This document shows positions 34,917-44,800 of a stretch of 64,000 nucleotides of DNA, piece after piece (the stretch's first letter is position 1; each line of letters opens with the position of its first letter). The position numbers were made by a program, and so were the translations under genes. Source of the stretch: Verrucomicrobiota bacterium (GTDB taxonomy: Bacteria > Verrucomicrobiota > Kiritimatiellia > SS1-B-03-39 > UBA6053); NCBI GenBank assembly GCA_020831635.1, contig JAFIGC010000001.1:57217-121216 (forward strand), in the 5' to 3' direction. The notes beneath the pieces were generated by a model, which was not told the origin of the DNA, did not search any database, and was given only the letters and a program-made list of their open reading frames with translations.

Positions 34917-37547
34917 CTATTCATTCGCGGCTACAGAATAGTGAAATTTATCCTCTCCGCCTTTCGTGGGGAAAAGCTCAATTTGCTCTGTACGCAGTAC
35001 TTTCAACCATTCAGGTGAATTTTGAAGGGGTATGGACCTGAGTTCTTTCGGTTCAACCTTTTGCAATCCTCCGCCATAACAACGCCCCATACGCTGAATC
35101 ACATGGTCGGGAATGTTATTCAGAAAATATAGCAATTCCTCTTCCCTTTCAGGATGGTTTTCCAGAAGCTTTAGAAGAAACGGACGAGGATAAAGGCAGA
35201 GAAATACATTCGTCGCCAAGGCCGCCGATCGGTTTAAAAAAAATCGGATTGGTGATGAGCCATCAGCGGCACCACGCCCCATATAGCTTGCGACAAAACG
35301 AGGTGGCTGACGGTTTTCCTGCGCATACCAAATCTTTCGATTTCTGCAAATATAACCATTGGCGACCCCACGTTTTTCACCTTCCTCCAAATATGTGGCC
35401 AAGTTAGGATCTTGTTTTCGTAGTTGTCTGATTTCTAGTTTGGCGGATATCAGGAATTTGACGCCTTTGACCAAGGGTGTTCCGAATTCATCGGATTCAA
35501 TGAGGTTATTTTTCAGATAACGAGGGCTTGGCAAAACCGGAACCAAAAATTTAGATTTTATGCCACTTTCCTTAACTTCTTTTGATCCAAGGAGAAAAAA
35601 CTCATTGTTTCCCGTGGCCAAACCTCTTGTGATATGGAACAACGCATCCAATGGCAATCCTGATTCCAGTGAAGGTTTGCTTTGATCAAAAAAAGCCCAT
35701 TTTTCTGTTGAAAGGCAATCTTTTTGAAGGATGTTTCGTAGCTCGGAAGGTGTTTCATAGTCACCTGAAGTCAATGTGACGGCACTCTGATCTTCCGGTT
35801 TATTTTTAGTATATGTGATAACGCAGGAAGAAACCAACGCATCATCAAACTGAACATCTTTCGGTTGGAACCGATGTATGCGAATAAGTGTCACATGTTC
35901 CTTTAAATATTCCCTGAGTGCACTCCCGTAGTTGGTGTACATGAATTCTGATGGTATTAGCCAAGAGGCAACGCCTCCTGAGGTAAGAAGATCATGAGAC
36001 AAAAGCATATAATAAATATATAGACCTGAAAGGCCGCTTACCCGAATGCCAAGCCTTTTTTTTACTTCGGCTTGAAGTTCGATTTTACGATCATGGTTTA
36101 AATGATGGTGTCGGACGTAAGGCGGATTAGTCACCAAAAGCTTGAAACGATTTTTTTCGTCCGTATCGTAGAACCATTTAAAAAAATCTTGAACCTTTAC
36201 TGTTAGATTCATGTTGCCGAACAGATTCATACAAATGTCGGCATATTTTGAATCTATTTCCACACCTGTGAAATGGTGTTTAGTCGGGCCTAGGCATGAA
36301 AAAGCTGAGAAAAAAACACCGCTTCCGCAGGCTGGTTCCAGCACATTGCATTCGGAAAGGTTGGGCGGAAGTAGAGTCTCGCCAAAGCGAACCATTTGTT
36401 TAGCCAACGTGAAAGGTGTTGAAAATTGCCCTAACTTATTCCTCTCGAGTGGAGATTTTGAAATGTCCACGGCCTGTTGTTTGCTCAGTCTTTCGGATTC
36501 CAAAAGTTCGGATTTGCTGTTGTAAATCCCCAAAGGCTCTTGAATCTTGTTTTTTTGTTTTTTGGTGGACGGTTCAGGTGTAAGGTAAATTAAGAGATCT
36601 TGAATGCGATGCTCCCAAACCCAATCTATCCCCTCTGCAGCTTCATATCCGAGATAACCCGTCTCAAAATAGCCGCATAAAAACAAGATAAACGATATGT
36701 TTTTCCCGAAAGTCGCCTTTAATTGAGAATATTTTTGAGCTTCCTCTTTCCTCCTTTTGTTGGTGTTGGTGGCATCTCCCGCAGATTTGGCCTCGATCAA
36801 GAGTGGTGCTTCGTTTGGCGGGCGGGATAGACGTGAAATAATGCAGTCGATCGGGATACGAACTTGACTTGGTGTGTCTCCCACGGAGAGGTTTGTTCGA
36901 AAAGAGTAGGTGCCCGGCGGCATCAACATCAAGTCTCTGACCTTATCCGAGCTAATTTCTTCATAGCCCATCGATTGTAAATACGTCTCAAGGGAGAGTA
37001 ATTGTCTTTTTTCTTGGGCATTTCGTATGATTGGATCTGCTGCCGCGCCACACAACCGGTCCGCAACGACGGATGCGCTTCGCTTGACATCCTCCTCCGT
37101 TGGATGAATTGTAGGGTTTTCCAGCCAAGGAAATAAATCACGGTCGGCCACCTCTTTCAATACATCCAGAATACGTACAAGATGAGCTTCAACCTCCTCT
37201 GACTTCATTCGCGGTGGAATGCGTGGAGGTTGTTTATCCGTGCCTTCCATGCTCATAATAAAATTTTTACTGCTGTACGACAACCCCATTAAGCGGTCTC
37301 TGGCCAAAGGGGGGGCGGATGTCATTCTTAAAAGCCCAAGAATGCCAGGGTTATTTTTTAAAAGTTTTGGCGAGAGTTTTCGTAGGTTATCGGTTTCGCG
37401 AAGCACGTCTTCGACAAATTTTGACTGCAAGTGTCGTTGTTTCCGATATGTCAAGGGTGCGAAGCGTAAAAACCAATTATTGTAAAAATCAATGGATTCA
37501 AGTGAATCCGCTTTCCAAAGGTGTGGCTTATCAGAATTGGCGGGCAT
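34917..37547 (-). CDS. Single-chain restriction-modification enzyme: XamI-like nuclease fused to N6-adenine methylase
   Basis: An 876-residue fusion. Residues about 1-330 resemble the XamI restriction endonuclease family: YNNWFLRFAPLTYRKQR, LARDRLMGLSYSSKNFIMSMEG, and a PD-(D/E)XK-like core with PIDCIIS then LIEAKSAGDATNTNKRRKEE (Glu-x-Lys about 250). Residues about 370-870 are an Eco57I-type amino-methylase with motif I NVLEPACGSGVFF (about 398), GVEID, and the catalytic NPPY (about 473), followed by a target-recognition region. XamI itself recognises GTCGAC; the specificity here is unverified. The gene is clearly A+T-richer than its neighbours and stands alone, so it was probably acquired. 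It converges with the third LacI gene. Confidence 0.85.
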   Translation of the reverse strand: MPANSDKPHLWKADSLESIDFYNNWFLRFAPLTYRKQRHLQSKFVEDVLRETDNLRKLSPKLLKNNPGILGLLRMTSAPPLARDRLMGLSYSSKNFIMSMEGTDKQPPRIPPRMKSEEVEAHLVRILDVLKEVADRDLFPWLENPTIHPTEEDVKRSASVVADRLCGAAADPIIRNAQEKRQLLSLETYLQSMGYEEISSDKVRDLMLMPPGTYSFRTNLSVGDTPSQVRIPIDCIISRLSRPPNEAPLLIEAKSAGDATNTNKRRKEEAQKYSQLKATFGKNISFILFLCGYFETGYLGYEAAEGIDWVWEHRIQDLLIYLTPEPSTKKQKNKIQEPLGIYNSKSELLESERLSKQQAVDISKSPLERNKLGQFSTPFTLAKQMVRFGETLLPPNLSECNVLEPACGSGVFFSAFSCLGPTKHHFTGVEIDSKYADICMNLFGNMNLTVKVQDFFKWFYDTDEKNRFKLLVTNPPYVRHHHLNHDRKIELQAEVKKRLGIRVSGLSGLYIYYMLLSHDLLTSGGVASWLIPSEFMYTNYGSALREYLKEHVTLIRIHRFQPKDVQFDDALVSSCVITYTKNKPEDQSAVTLTSGDYETPSELRNILQKDCLSTEKWAFFDQSKPSLESGLPLDALFHITRGLATGNNEFFLLGSKEVKESGIKSKFLVPVLPSPRYLKNNLIESDEFGTPLVKGVKFLISAKLEIRQLRKQDPNLATYLEEGEKRGVANGYICRNRKIWYAQENRQPPRFVASYMGRGAADGSSPIRFFLNRSAALATNVFLCLYPRPFLLKLLENHPEREEELLYFLNNIPDHVIQRMGRCYGGGLQKVEPKELRSIPLQNSPEWLKVLRTEQIELFPTKGGEDKFHYSVAANE

Positions 37548-37739
37548 GTTTGAGAGTTTTTAAGGGATCAAGGTTCTTTGTTTCGATGAATTCTGACTTG
37601 ATGAACACAGGATAGAAGTCAAGAGAAAACCCTTTCGATAGATGTAGACAATGTGGATTGTTGGATGTTTCAACCGCATTTGCACAATTCGACAGTCATC
37701 CGTGTACCCCTGAACCCCGATCAATCTGCACTTTGGTTT

Positions 37740-40700
37740 TCAGCGATGTGACTTCTGCTTGAGCAACCTGATCAGGAGTACGCCTGCAATGAGTATCATG
37801 CCCCAGAGGACGATGGGGGAAACATCCGTTGAGATAGGGTCTTCTGAATCCGATCTGGATTCCTCGGCAAGCAAGGGGAATTCGCCGGGTTCGGCTTCGC
37901 CCAACAATTCGGCGGCCTGCGCCAAGGTCAGGCCGGGGGCGCTGATATAGAGGAGTCCGGTGACGAAATTGTGGGGTGCGGTTACGGGGTTGCCGTAGAG
38001 ATCGTGGATTCGTGCGCCGGGCGGGGTATGACGGAGGACGGCGGGTCCGCGTCCCGTGGGCAAGAGCACCACGGTGTTTTCGGTTTCGCCTTCATAGCGT
38101 TGGGCGTGGATGCCTTCGTTCAGGGCGGTATCCTCGGCAAAAGTTTTGTCTTCGAATTGCCAGGCCATGTTGGAGGTGGCGGGAGCGATGTGCGAGAGGA
38201 GTCCGTCCACATTGAGATAGCCGTAATTGGAAAGCCATCCGTCTTGGGGATACCAGGTGTAGATGAAGACCTTTTCCACGCCGGCGGCGAAGTTGGAGAG
38301 GAAATAGCGGACATATTGGGCCGCCTGGGCATCGGCGCGTCCGCGATGACGAAAGGGCGGGATGTTTTGGTAGAGATTAAAGATTTCGCTGAGCCCGTGC
38401 CCGCCCTCGCTGTTCCAGATGCGGGCCGAGGAGGGATGCGCCTCAAAAGTTTCGCGGATGGTTGCCAAGTCCTGGTCAAAGCGGTCCCCTGGAAAAGCCA
38501 GGCGGGTATTGGTGTATCGGTGGAAACTGAGGGCGTCGATGCCTTCGATGGCCCCCAAATCCCGGGCGGCGGTGTCAAAGCCTTTTTCCGACTCGCCGTA
38601 GTGGGGGCCGGTGTTCCACATGAGCAGTCCGGTGTAGCCGACCGCATCCGCTGCGGCGCGGGCGCGGCGGTTGAGTTCGACCAGCACTTCGGGACGTTCG
38701 CGCACGGGGCGTCCATCGACCACGTCCGCCACGAAAAATCCAGGAAGAAAGGGTTCGTTCCAGGTTTCCACCGCTTGAAGGCTGTCGCCCGCATGTTCCA
38801 GCAGACGACGGGCGTAGTCTTCAAACGCGTCCATGGCATCCATTCGCGGCGCGGCGGTGATGTGGTACCAACTGTTGCCCCGCCATTCCGGACTACGGGT
38901 GGAGTAGCGTTGGGGCACGCCCCCGAAATGGGTGAGAATCAGCAAGTCGTTTTCCGTGTTGGGGGCGATACGGCGGTCGACGCCCTCGAAATTCCAACTG
39001 CCGTCGGCGCGCTGTATGCCGTCCCAGTTGAATTTGTAATGCATGCGGTTCCAGTTGAAGCCGAGGGCTTTGGCCATGCGGGTGGCGGTGGGGGTGGCGG
39101 CGACGTGGGTGCCGAAGGGCGAATCGGGTGCGATGCGTCCCCAGTGACGGGGTTTGCGCACCCGGTGGAGGAGCAGTTCGGTGGGATTGCCGAGCGGCTG
39201 GTCTTGGGCATCGACGGCCTGCAGGGTCACCAGAAAACTTCCCAAGGCATTTGTCTCCGGCAAAGTGAAGGTTTGAATATCGGGAGACAGGGCGGGGAGC
39301 GTGACGGTTTCCCCGTACAGGTCGAGTACCGTAGCCTCCACGCGGGCCACGTTTTGGGTTTCGCCGTGCAGGACGATCCGCGCGGAAAGGGGTTCGTCTT
39401 CAAAGTAAAGGCCCCATTCGTTGACAGGAACGGCGTGGATTTCCACGGGTCCGGCGGTTTCGAAATCGGAAGCCTGTTCACCCAGTTCGACCATAATCTG
39501 ATCGACCCACAAGGTGCCGGCGGCGTGGCTGGTGAGACGGGCGAGGTACAGCATGTCCGGGGCGGGTGGTAGGAGGACGGTGAATTCGTAGCGCTGCCAC
39601 TCGGTGGTGAGTTGCACTTCCTTTTGCCACGGACTTCTCCAGAGCTGTTCGCGTGGCGGTCCCATGCGGAGATGCAGGGTCATGCCGGGTTGCTCGCTTT
39701 TGGCCCAGAGACTCAAAGTGTGGGCTTCGCCAGGCTTGCCAATGAAAGGGGAGGTGATCTGCATCATCGGACGTCCCTCGTAGTTGTGGGGCGTCATCCG
39801 CAGGGCCGGGAGGCCGGACGGACCGGGATGTTCGGGATCTGCCCCAAGGTGTTCCGCGGTGGTGCCGTTGGCGCCAATGGCCCAAGGAGCGGTGAGACCC
39901 AGGGGGAAGGTGGAGGTGTGCAGCAGATTGCCGGCGAAGGATTGTCCGGCCAGCGCCTGATCGGGGGTGAGATATTCGATCTCGAAGTCGGAAAGTTCGA
40001 ATGTGCCCGGACTTTCAAAGGAAAACATGAGCGTGGCATTGGGGTCTGCTTCCCGCACGGAGGCGAGCATTTCCACCACGCCCCATTCCGGGCGGGCGGT
40101 GAGGTTGGCATGCCAATAGTTTGTGTAGGGGGCCTCGCGTTGGCGCAGGCTGAGCGTTGCCGAGATATTGTCCTCGCTGCGCACCGGAATCCTCATGCGG
40201 ATGAGGTGGGACGGTTGTATCCGGATGTTCGGCACGCGGACTTGAACGATACCACTGCGGATTTCCCCAACCTCCACCCGCAGGGAATGGTCACCCTCGA
40301 AAGGATTGAGGGTTTGTGCGCGGTAGTTCACATCGACGTCCGCCCAGGCGGAATCTTCCTCCCATCCTTGGGGCAGGCCGCCGGTGATGCTTTCACGCGG
40401 AGAGTCCACGGGCACGTACTCGCCCTGAACGGAAACCACCACTTGGGCATCGGGCAGGACCGTGTCCGTCGCTGGATTCGCGCCCAGATTCGTCACCTCA
40501 AAGCGGCCAACGTCCAGCGTTTGTTCCGCTTCCCCCAAAAACAGGCAGAATTGGATGCGCCCCGCGGCCAAATCTTCGGTGATGGGGATCATAAAGGTCA
40601 ACGTTTCCCATTCCCCGCCCACCAAGAGGTTTGTGCTGAAGAGGGAGCGATACCCGGCTTCACGGTCTTGGACGAAGAACGGCACACGGGCCGCGTCCCG

Positions 40701-41009
40701 ATTGGGATCGCCGGAGCGCAGGGTCATGCGAACCCGCACGGTGTCACCCGACTGCAGGTCCGCCACAGAGACCGCGTTCAATTGAAGTTGGTGGACTTGT
40801 GGGGGTGTTTGCAACACGTGGATCCGCTGCGCCTCGGCAAACGCGGGATGGTCCGCGGGAACGGTTTCACGGGTCGCGAAATCTTCCATCCCCGGTCCTT
40901 TGGTCAAATGGATCGATTCAGGGGCGCCGGGGGCAATGACGGGAACCGTTTCCGCGAAAAGCCGAAGGCATCCAATGATCAGACTGAAACAGAAGGGAAA
41001 GGGGCGCAT
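37740..41009 (-). CDS. Large secreted glycoside hydrolase (clan GH-A, GH39-like) with CBM-like domains and membrane anchor
   Basis: A 1089-residue protein: signal peptide (PFPFCFSLIIGCLRLFA), then several beta-sandwich domains resembling CBM4/9 or similar carbohydrate-binding modules (about residues 40-180, 200-350 and 360-520). A (beta/alpha)8 catalytic domain from about 625 carries ETWNEP (acid/base Glu about 747) and IWNSEGGH (nucleophile Glu about 867), as in clan GH-A. It ends in a hydrophobic helix plus basic tail (VLWGMILIAGVLLIRLL then KQKSHR), a likely membrane anchor without a PEP motif. It probably cleaves a beta-linked polysaccharide at the cell surface. GH39, GH5 or an uncharacterised clan-A family are all possible. 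Confidence 0.8.
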   Translation of the reverse strand: MRPFPFCFSLIIGCLRLFAETVPVIAPGAPESIHLTKGPGMEDFATRETVPADHPAFAEAQRIHVLQTPPQVHQLQLNAVSVADLQSGDTVRVRMTLRSGDPNRDAARVPFFVQDREAGYRSLFSTNLLVGGEWETLTFMIPITEDLAAGRIQFCLFLGEAEQTLDVGRFEVTNLGANPATDTVLPDAQVVVSVQGEYVPVDSPRESITGGLPQGWEEDSAWADVDVNYRAQTLNPFEGDHSLRVEVGEIRSGIVQVRVPNIRIQPSHLIRMRIPVRSEDNISATLSLRQREAPYTNYWHANLTARPEWGVVEMLASVREADPNATLMFSFESPGTFELSDFEIEYLTPDQALAGQSFAGNLLHTSTFPLGLTAPWAIGANGTTAEHLGADPEHPGPSGLPALRMTPHNYEGRPMMQITSPFIGKPGEAHTLSLWAKSEQPGMTLHLRMGPPREQLWRSPWQKEVQLTTEWQRYEFTVLLPPAPDMLYLARLTSHAAGTLWVDQIMVELGEQASDFETAGPVEIHAVPVNEWGLYFEDEPLSARIVLHGETQNVARVEATVLDLYGETVTLPALSPDIQTFTLPETNALGSFLVTLQAVDAQDQPLGNPTELLLHRVRKPRHWGRIAPDSPFGTHVAATPTATRMAKALGFNWNRMHYKFNWDGIQRADGSWNFEGVDRRIAPNTENDLLILTHFGGVPQRYSTRSPEWRGNSWYHITAAPRMDAMDAFEDYARRLLEHAGDSLQAVETWNEPFLPGFFVADVVDGRPVRERPEVLVELNRRARAAADAVGYTGLLMWNTGPHYGESEKGFDTAARDLGAIEGIDALSFHRYTNTRLAFPGDRFDQDLATIRETFEAHPSSARIWNSEGGHGLSEIFNLYQNIPPFRHRGRADAQAAQYVRYFLSNFAAGVEKVFIYTWYPQDGWLSNYGYLNVDGLLSHIAPATSNMAWQFEDKTFAEDTALNEGIHAQRYEGETENTVVLLPTGRGPAVLRHTPPGARIHDLYGNPVTAPHNFVTGLLYISAPGLTLAQAAELLGEAEPGEFPLLAEESRSDSEDPISTDVSPIVLWGMILIAGVLLIRLLKQKSHR

Positions 41010-41166
41010 AATTTGTCTCCAAGGTTTGGCCAATGGTGAGTGAGGATATTCATGTATCCATCATGGGTCAAAGAAAAGGGTGAAGTGTTTTTCATGATCC
41101 ACCGTTCCCGGGAAAGGAAGCGCTTCGTGGGTTCACTGTAAACGAAACGTCAAAATGGCTGGTTTT

Positions 41167-41766
41167 TCAACGCGTGCAGGGGGAAATCCGTTTGGCCGTA
41201 CCGGGGATTCCGGTTTCGTGGAAGCGAATCATTTGATCCAAAAGCATGATCGCTTCCCTTGTGCACCAACATTTGTCTTTTTCCACCCAAGCCACTTGAT
41301 GCAGGATTTGGCTTTGCGTTCCGAATGCACATGCGGAAAAACGGGAAAGATCCATGTTTTCGGCAAAACCCGGGTGACGCGGGGTCGTGAAAATCACCCC
41401 CTGAATGTTTCGAGTGAAGAGAATGTTTTCGAGACGTTTGGCCGACAACCGCGGGGCATCAATTCTGAAAAGTTCCAATTGATATCTCAGTCTTTCCGCG
41501 GATTGACAAAACGCATCGAAAAGGCTTTCATCCGGGGCCTCGTCCACAATCCAAGCCAACACGGATGGCGCGGTATTCGTTTTGCGAAGCGATCCCATGA
41601 CCCTTGAGACTTCCGCGTTGGGCCGATAATCCAAGTCGCGGGCGATACGCTGAATCCGACTTCGGGTGGCTTCGGAAATGCGCGGATTGTTTCGCAAGGA
41701 GAGGGAAACCGTCGTGCGGGTCACTCCGGCGATGTCGGCGATGGTTTTCAGGTTGTGTGCTTTCAT
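41167..41766 (-). pseudogene. LacI-family regulator with an internal deletion (fourth)
   Basis: The 199-residue frame has a complete HTH (TIADIAGVTRTTVSLSLRNNPRI), hinge and first sugar-domain half to GTQSQILHQV. It then goes straight to a segment that matches the extreme C-terminus of LacI proteins (REAIMLLDQMIRFHETGIP...KRI). About 130-150 residues of the effector-binding domain are absent, in frame. It could be a decayed gene or a small repressor that no longer responds to a sugar. It is downstream of the giant gene on the same strand, and a palindrome shared with that gene's promoter lies 92 bp upstream. Confidence 0.75.
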
Positions 41767-41857
41767 GGCGTTGTCGGTTTCACGGGGAGGGTTGAGGGAT
41801 GTCATCCATGCTTTCGACAAATTGACGAAATTTGAAAGGAAATGAAATGGGGTCGTT

Positions 41858-41873
41858 GTGCAATCTTGCATGA
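41858..41873. promoter_or_regulatory. GTGCAATCTTGCATGA, site shared with 50680-50695
   Basis: This 16-base sequence, with the palindromic core TGCAA-TC-TTGCA, occurs identically here (92 bp upstream of the shortened LacI gene) and at 50680-50695 (68 bp upstream of the giant gene). On the other strand it reads TCATGCA-N4-TGCA, as in half of the palindrome at 22321-22338. Confidence 0.55.
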
Positions 41874-41882
41874 GGTAAACGG

Positions 41883-44800
41883 CTAAGGCATGCGGACTTG
41901 AATTCGATAGGCGCGGACGGGGGCGGGGTCGGGATCTTGGATCACGATGATACCCGGGGTTTCCGTGGAAAGGTTCTGCTGCCCAACGAGGGGCGTCCAC
42001 CCGTCTGGGTCTCGCAGGTCGTCGTTGTAATACACGTCATAAACGCGTCCGGTGACGGTGGAGAATCCGAAGTCCTCGATGAGGAAGATCTGGGTCAAGG
42101 GGTTTTCGAGCCCCCAGACGAAGACCTGACGGCGGGTGTAGAGGGTGCCGTTGATTTCCACGGGTTCGTCGTTCAGGTTTCCGAAGGTGGCCATCTCCCA
42201 TTCGTCGTCGGCGCCACTGTCATTGCTGTCCACGAAGCCTTCCGAGGTCAAAAGCGTGAAAGTGGCAAGGGCAAAACCGGCGTGGGTCTCGTCCTCGATG
42301 CGCACCAAGGTTTCGTATCGGTTGGAAGTCGTCGGCAGGGCAGGGGAACCGTCGAATCGGCTGACCACGTTGAGCCCTGCGGGCGTGGTGGTGATGGTCG
42401 GACTTTTGCCGGTGCCGTCCACGGTTTGGGTGAGGTCGTTGAGACTGACGGTTGCCGGGGTTTTCAGGTAAGCGTCGGCCAAACGTTCCCCGATTTCCAT
42501 TGTTTGGGGCGAATTGAAGTGAATATCATCCCCGCCGGCGGGCCATAGATCGGCGCTGGGGGCCACCCGGGCAAATGGATCGGCTGCGGCGGCCATGAGC
42601 GCGTTGTTCACTTTGGCCACGTTTTCCGCAGTGAAGGCCGCGGAACGCGGGTTGATGTGCGAGGCCACGAAAAACAGTTCCGGCGCATGGAGATCGCTGC
42701 GAATTTGGCTCAGGAATGCGGCCAAATTGGCGGCATAGCCTTCGGCGCTCTCCGGTTGTGGCGAGTTGGAACTTGCGTCGCTCTCTCCCTGCAACCAGAA
42801 AAAGGCCTCCAATGACGCTTCGCGGTCTTCGATGATTTCCAACTCGGTACGGCGGGCGAGCAGATAGTCGCGGAGATCGTTGTAATAGGCGGAAGTATCG
42901 TTGTTGGCGGGGTCGAAATTTTGAAACAACGAGGCCCCATTGACTGCGAATTTCATCAGCGCGATGTCTTCGCCGTAGTGGGTTTGCAGTCGATGGCTCA
43001 GGGTGATCTCGGGGCCAAAGCCTTCGGCGTTCGGCCAGAAGGGTCCGTTGGTGGTGCCCACGTTTTGGACGTCCAACGGATTCCATCCGTTACTGGCATA
43101 TGGCGCCAAGGTGTCACCGTTTTTGTTGGCCACCAACCAGGCCCCGCGCACGCCGGGCACGCCGTTGCGGATCAGTTCCGGCAGGGCGTTGCGGTCATTG
43201 GAGCGGTATCCGACGGCATTGGACTGACCCGCCATGACAAAGGTGCGCATGGGCGAGGGCGCGGGGGCGCCTTCGCTGGCGGCGAAATTGTCCATCAGGG
43301 CCGCGTTGCCGTCGCGGCGCGCGCGCAGCACCGCCCAGAGGCGGGCGTCATTGGCCACGACGGGGTTGGAAACCGGGCTGTCGAGACTTTGCAGGCGTTC
43401 GCCGATTTCGCCACTGGCGTTGGATTCGAACAGGTCCAGGGTCAGTTCCGACGCGTTGGGACCGAGCCGCAGCCGCACGTAAATCCAACTGTTGTTGTCC
43501 AGCGCGAATGTGTCACCCGCGGCCACGGTGCTTTGTGCGCTGTCCGTGGCGGTTTTGTTGAGGATCTCCAGCCGGTAACCGCCGTTGTTGCTTAAGTTCA
43601 GAAGCCTGCCGGCCACATAGACGTTGGGATCCGAAGCCCCTCCCTGGAAATTCATGGTGGGGGAGGTGGCGAAGCCGAGCATGGCTGTGACCGAGTCGTA
43701 GCCGCTGTTGGCCTGTTCGCCGATGCGGACATGCACGCCCAGCGCATTGGCGTCCGAGGGATCAAACACCCGCGAGCGCAGGAGCAACTGGGGATTGCCG
43801 GAGGTGACCAGCGCCCCGGAGTTGTCAATCCCCCCGGTGGCCTGCAATGTGGCGGTGCCGTGGTTGACCCGGAAGTTTTGGGTCAACTCGTCGCCGCTTT
43901 CAAAGAAAACGAAAGGCGTTTCCGTATCGAATTCGCCCGTGATCAGCAGGCTGTCGCTGGCGGTTTCCACGGCATACAGGTCGGCGAAACTCGTGGCCAC
44001 GCGGATTTCGTCGAACTGGTCAAGGTTGCTGAATCCGGCGATGTCCAGTCTGCTGATGCCGGTCAGCGCTTCCTGCATATCGACTTCCCCGCTGGCGAGG
44101 GCATTCGCGGGAGATGCGCCGGAGACGTCGGGGTTCAGCCAGGCGCGCACTTTGCGGGCGGTGAAGTCAAACTCCATCACCGCAAAGAAGGTGGTGGGGG
44201 AGGGGTTGGCCCCCAGCAACTGCACGGAATTTCCCGTACCGGCCTCCAGAATCCAAAAGTCGGTGTTGTTTGCGTAGCGCACCCGGGCCCAGTTGCCGCC
44301 AGAGGTGTTTTCGCGAATGATCATTTGCGTGCCCCAATTTCCACTGTTTCGGTATAGCAGCGTGGAGACCCAAATGCTTCCGGTGGAATATTTTTCGGGG
44401 AAATTTCGCCGCGCGTCACCCCCGGCGCCCACATCCACCAGTTTGGCTGCACGCGTGCCGGATGTGCCGATGGTTCCGTTTTGCGCATACGTCAGCGCGG
44501 GTTCCACCAACACCGGACTGGCGTTGGCATGATACCAAGCGCCGCCCCAGCCCCATCCCGTCTCCTGGCCAGTCACCTCCGTATCCAACGCCCCGGCAAA
44601 CGACTCGCCGACGCGAGCCGCGGGCGCGGTGGCGGTGAGTTGCACCGGTGTTTCCGAGGCGGGTCCGCTGAGGGTCACGGCGAAGGTGTGGCTGTACTGC
44701 CCGTCGGGAATGATGACCGACGCGGGCGGCGTGAGCCGCGTGTCGTTGCTGTGCAGCAGCACCACCTGATCCCCCGCCAGCGTGTCGCGGGTGACGGTGA

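Noticed and set aside
37971-39572. Open frame on the plus strand opposite the GH39-like hydrolase
   Set aside because: Composition is typical of antisense shadow frames; the minus strand has signal peptide and catalytic motifs.
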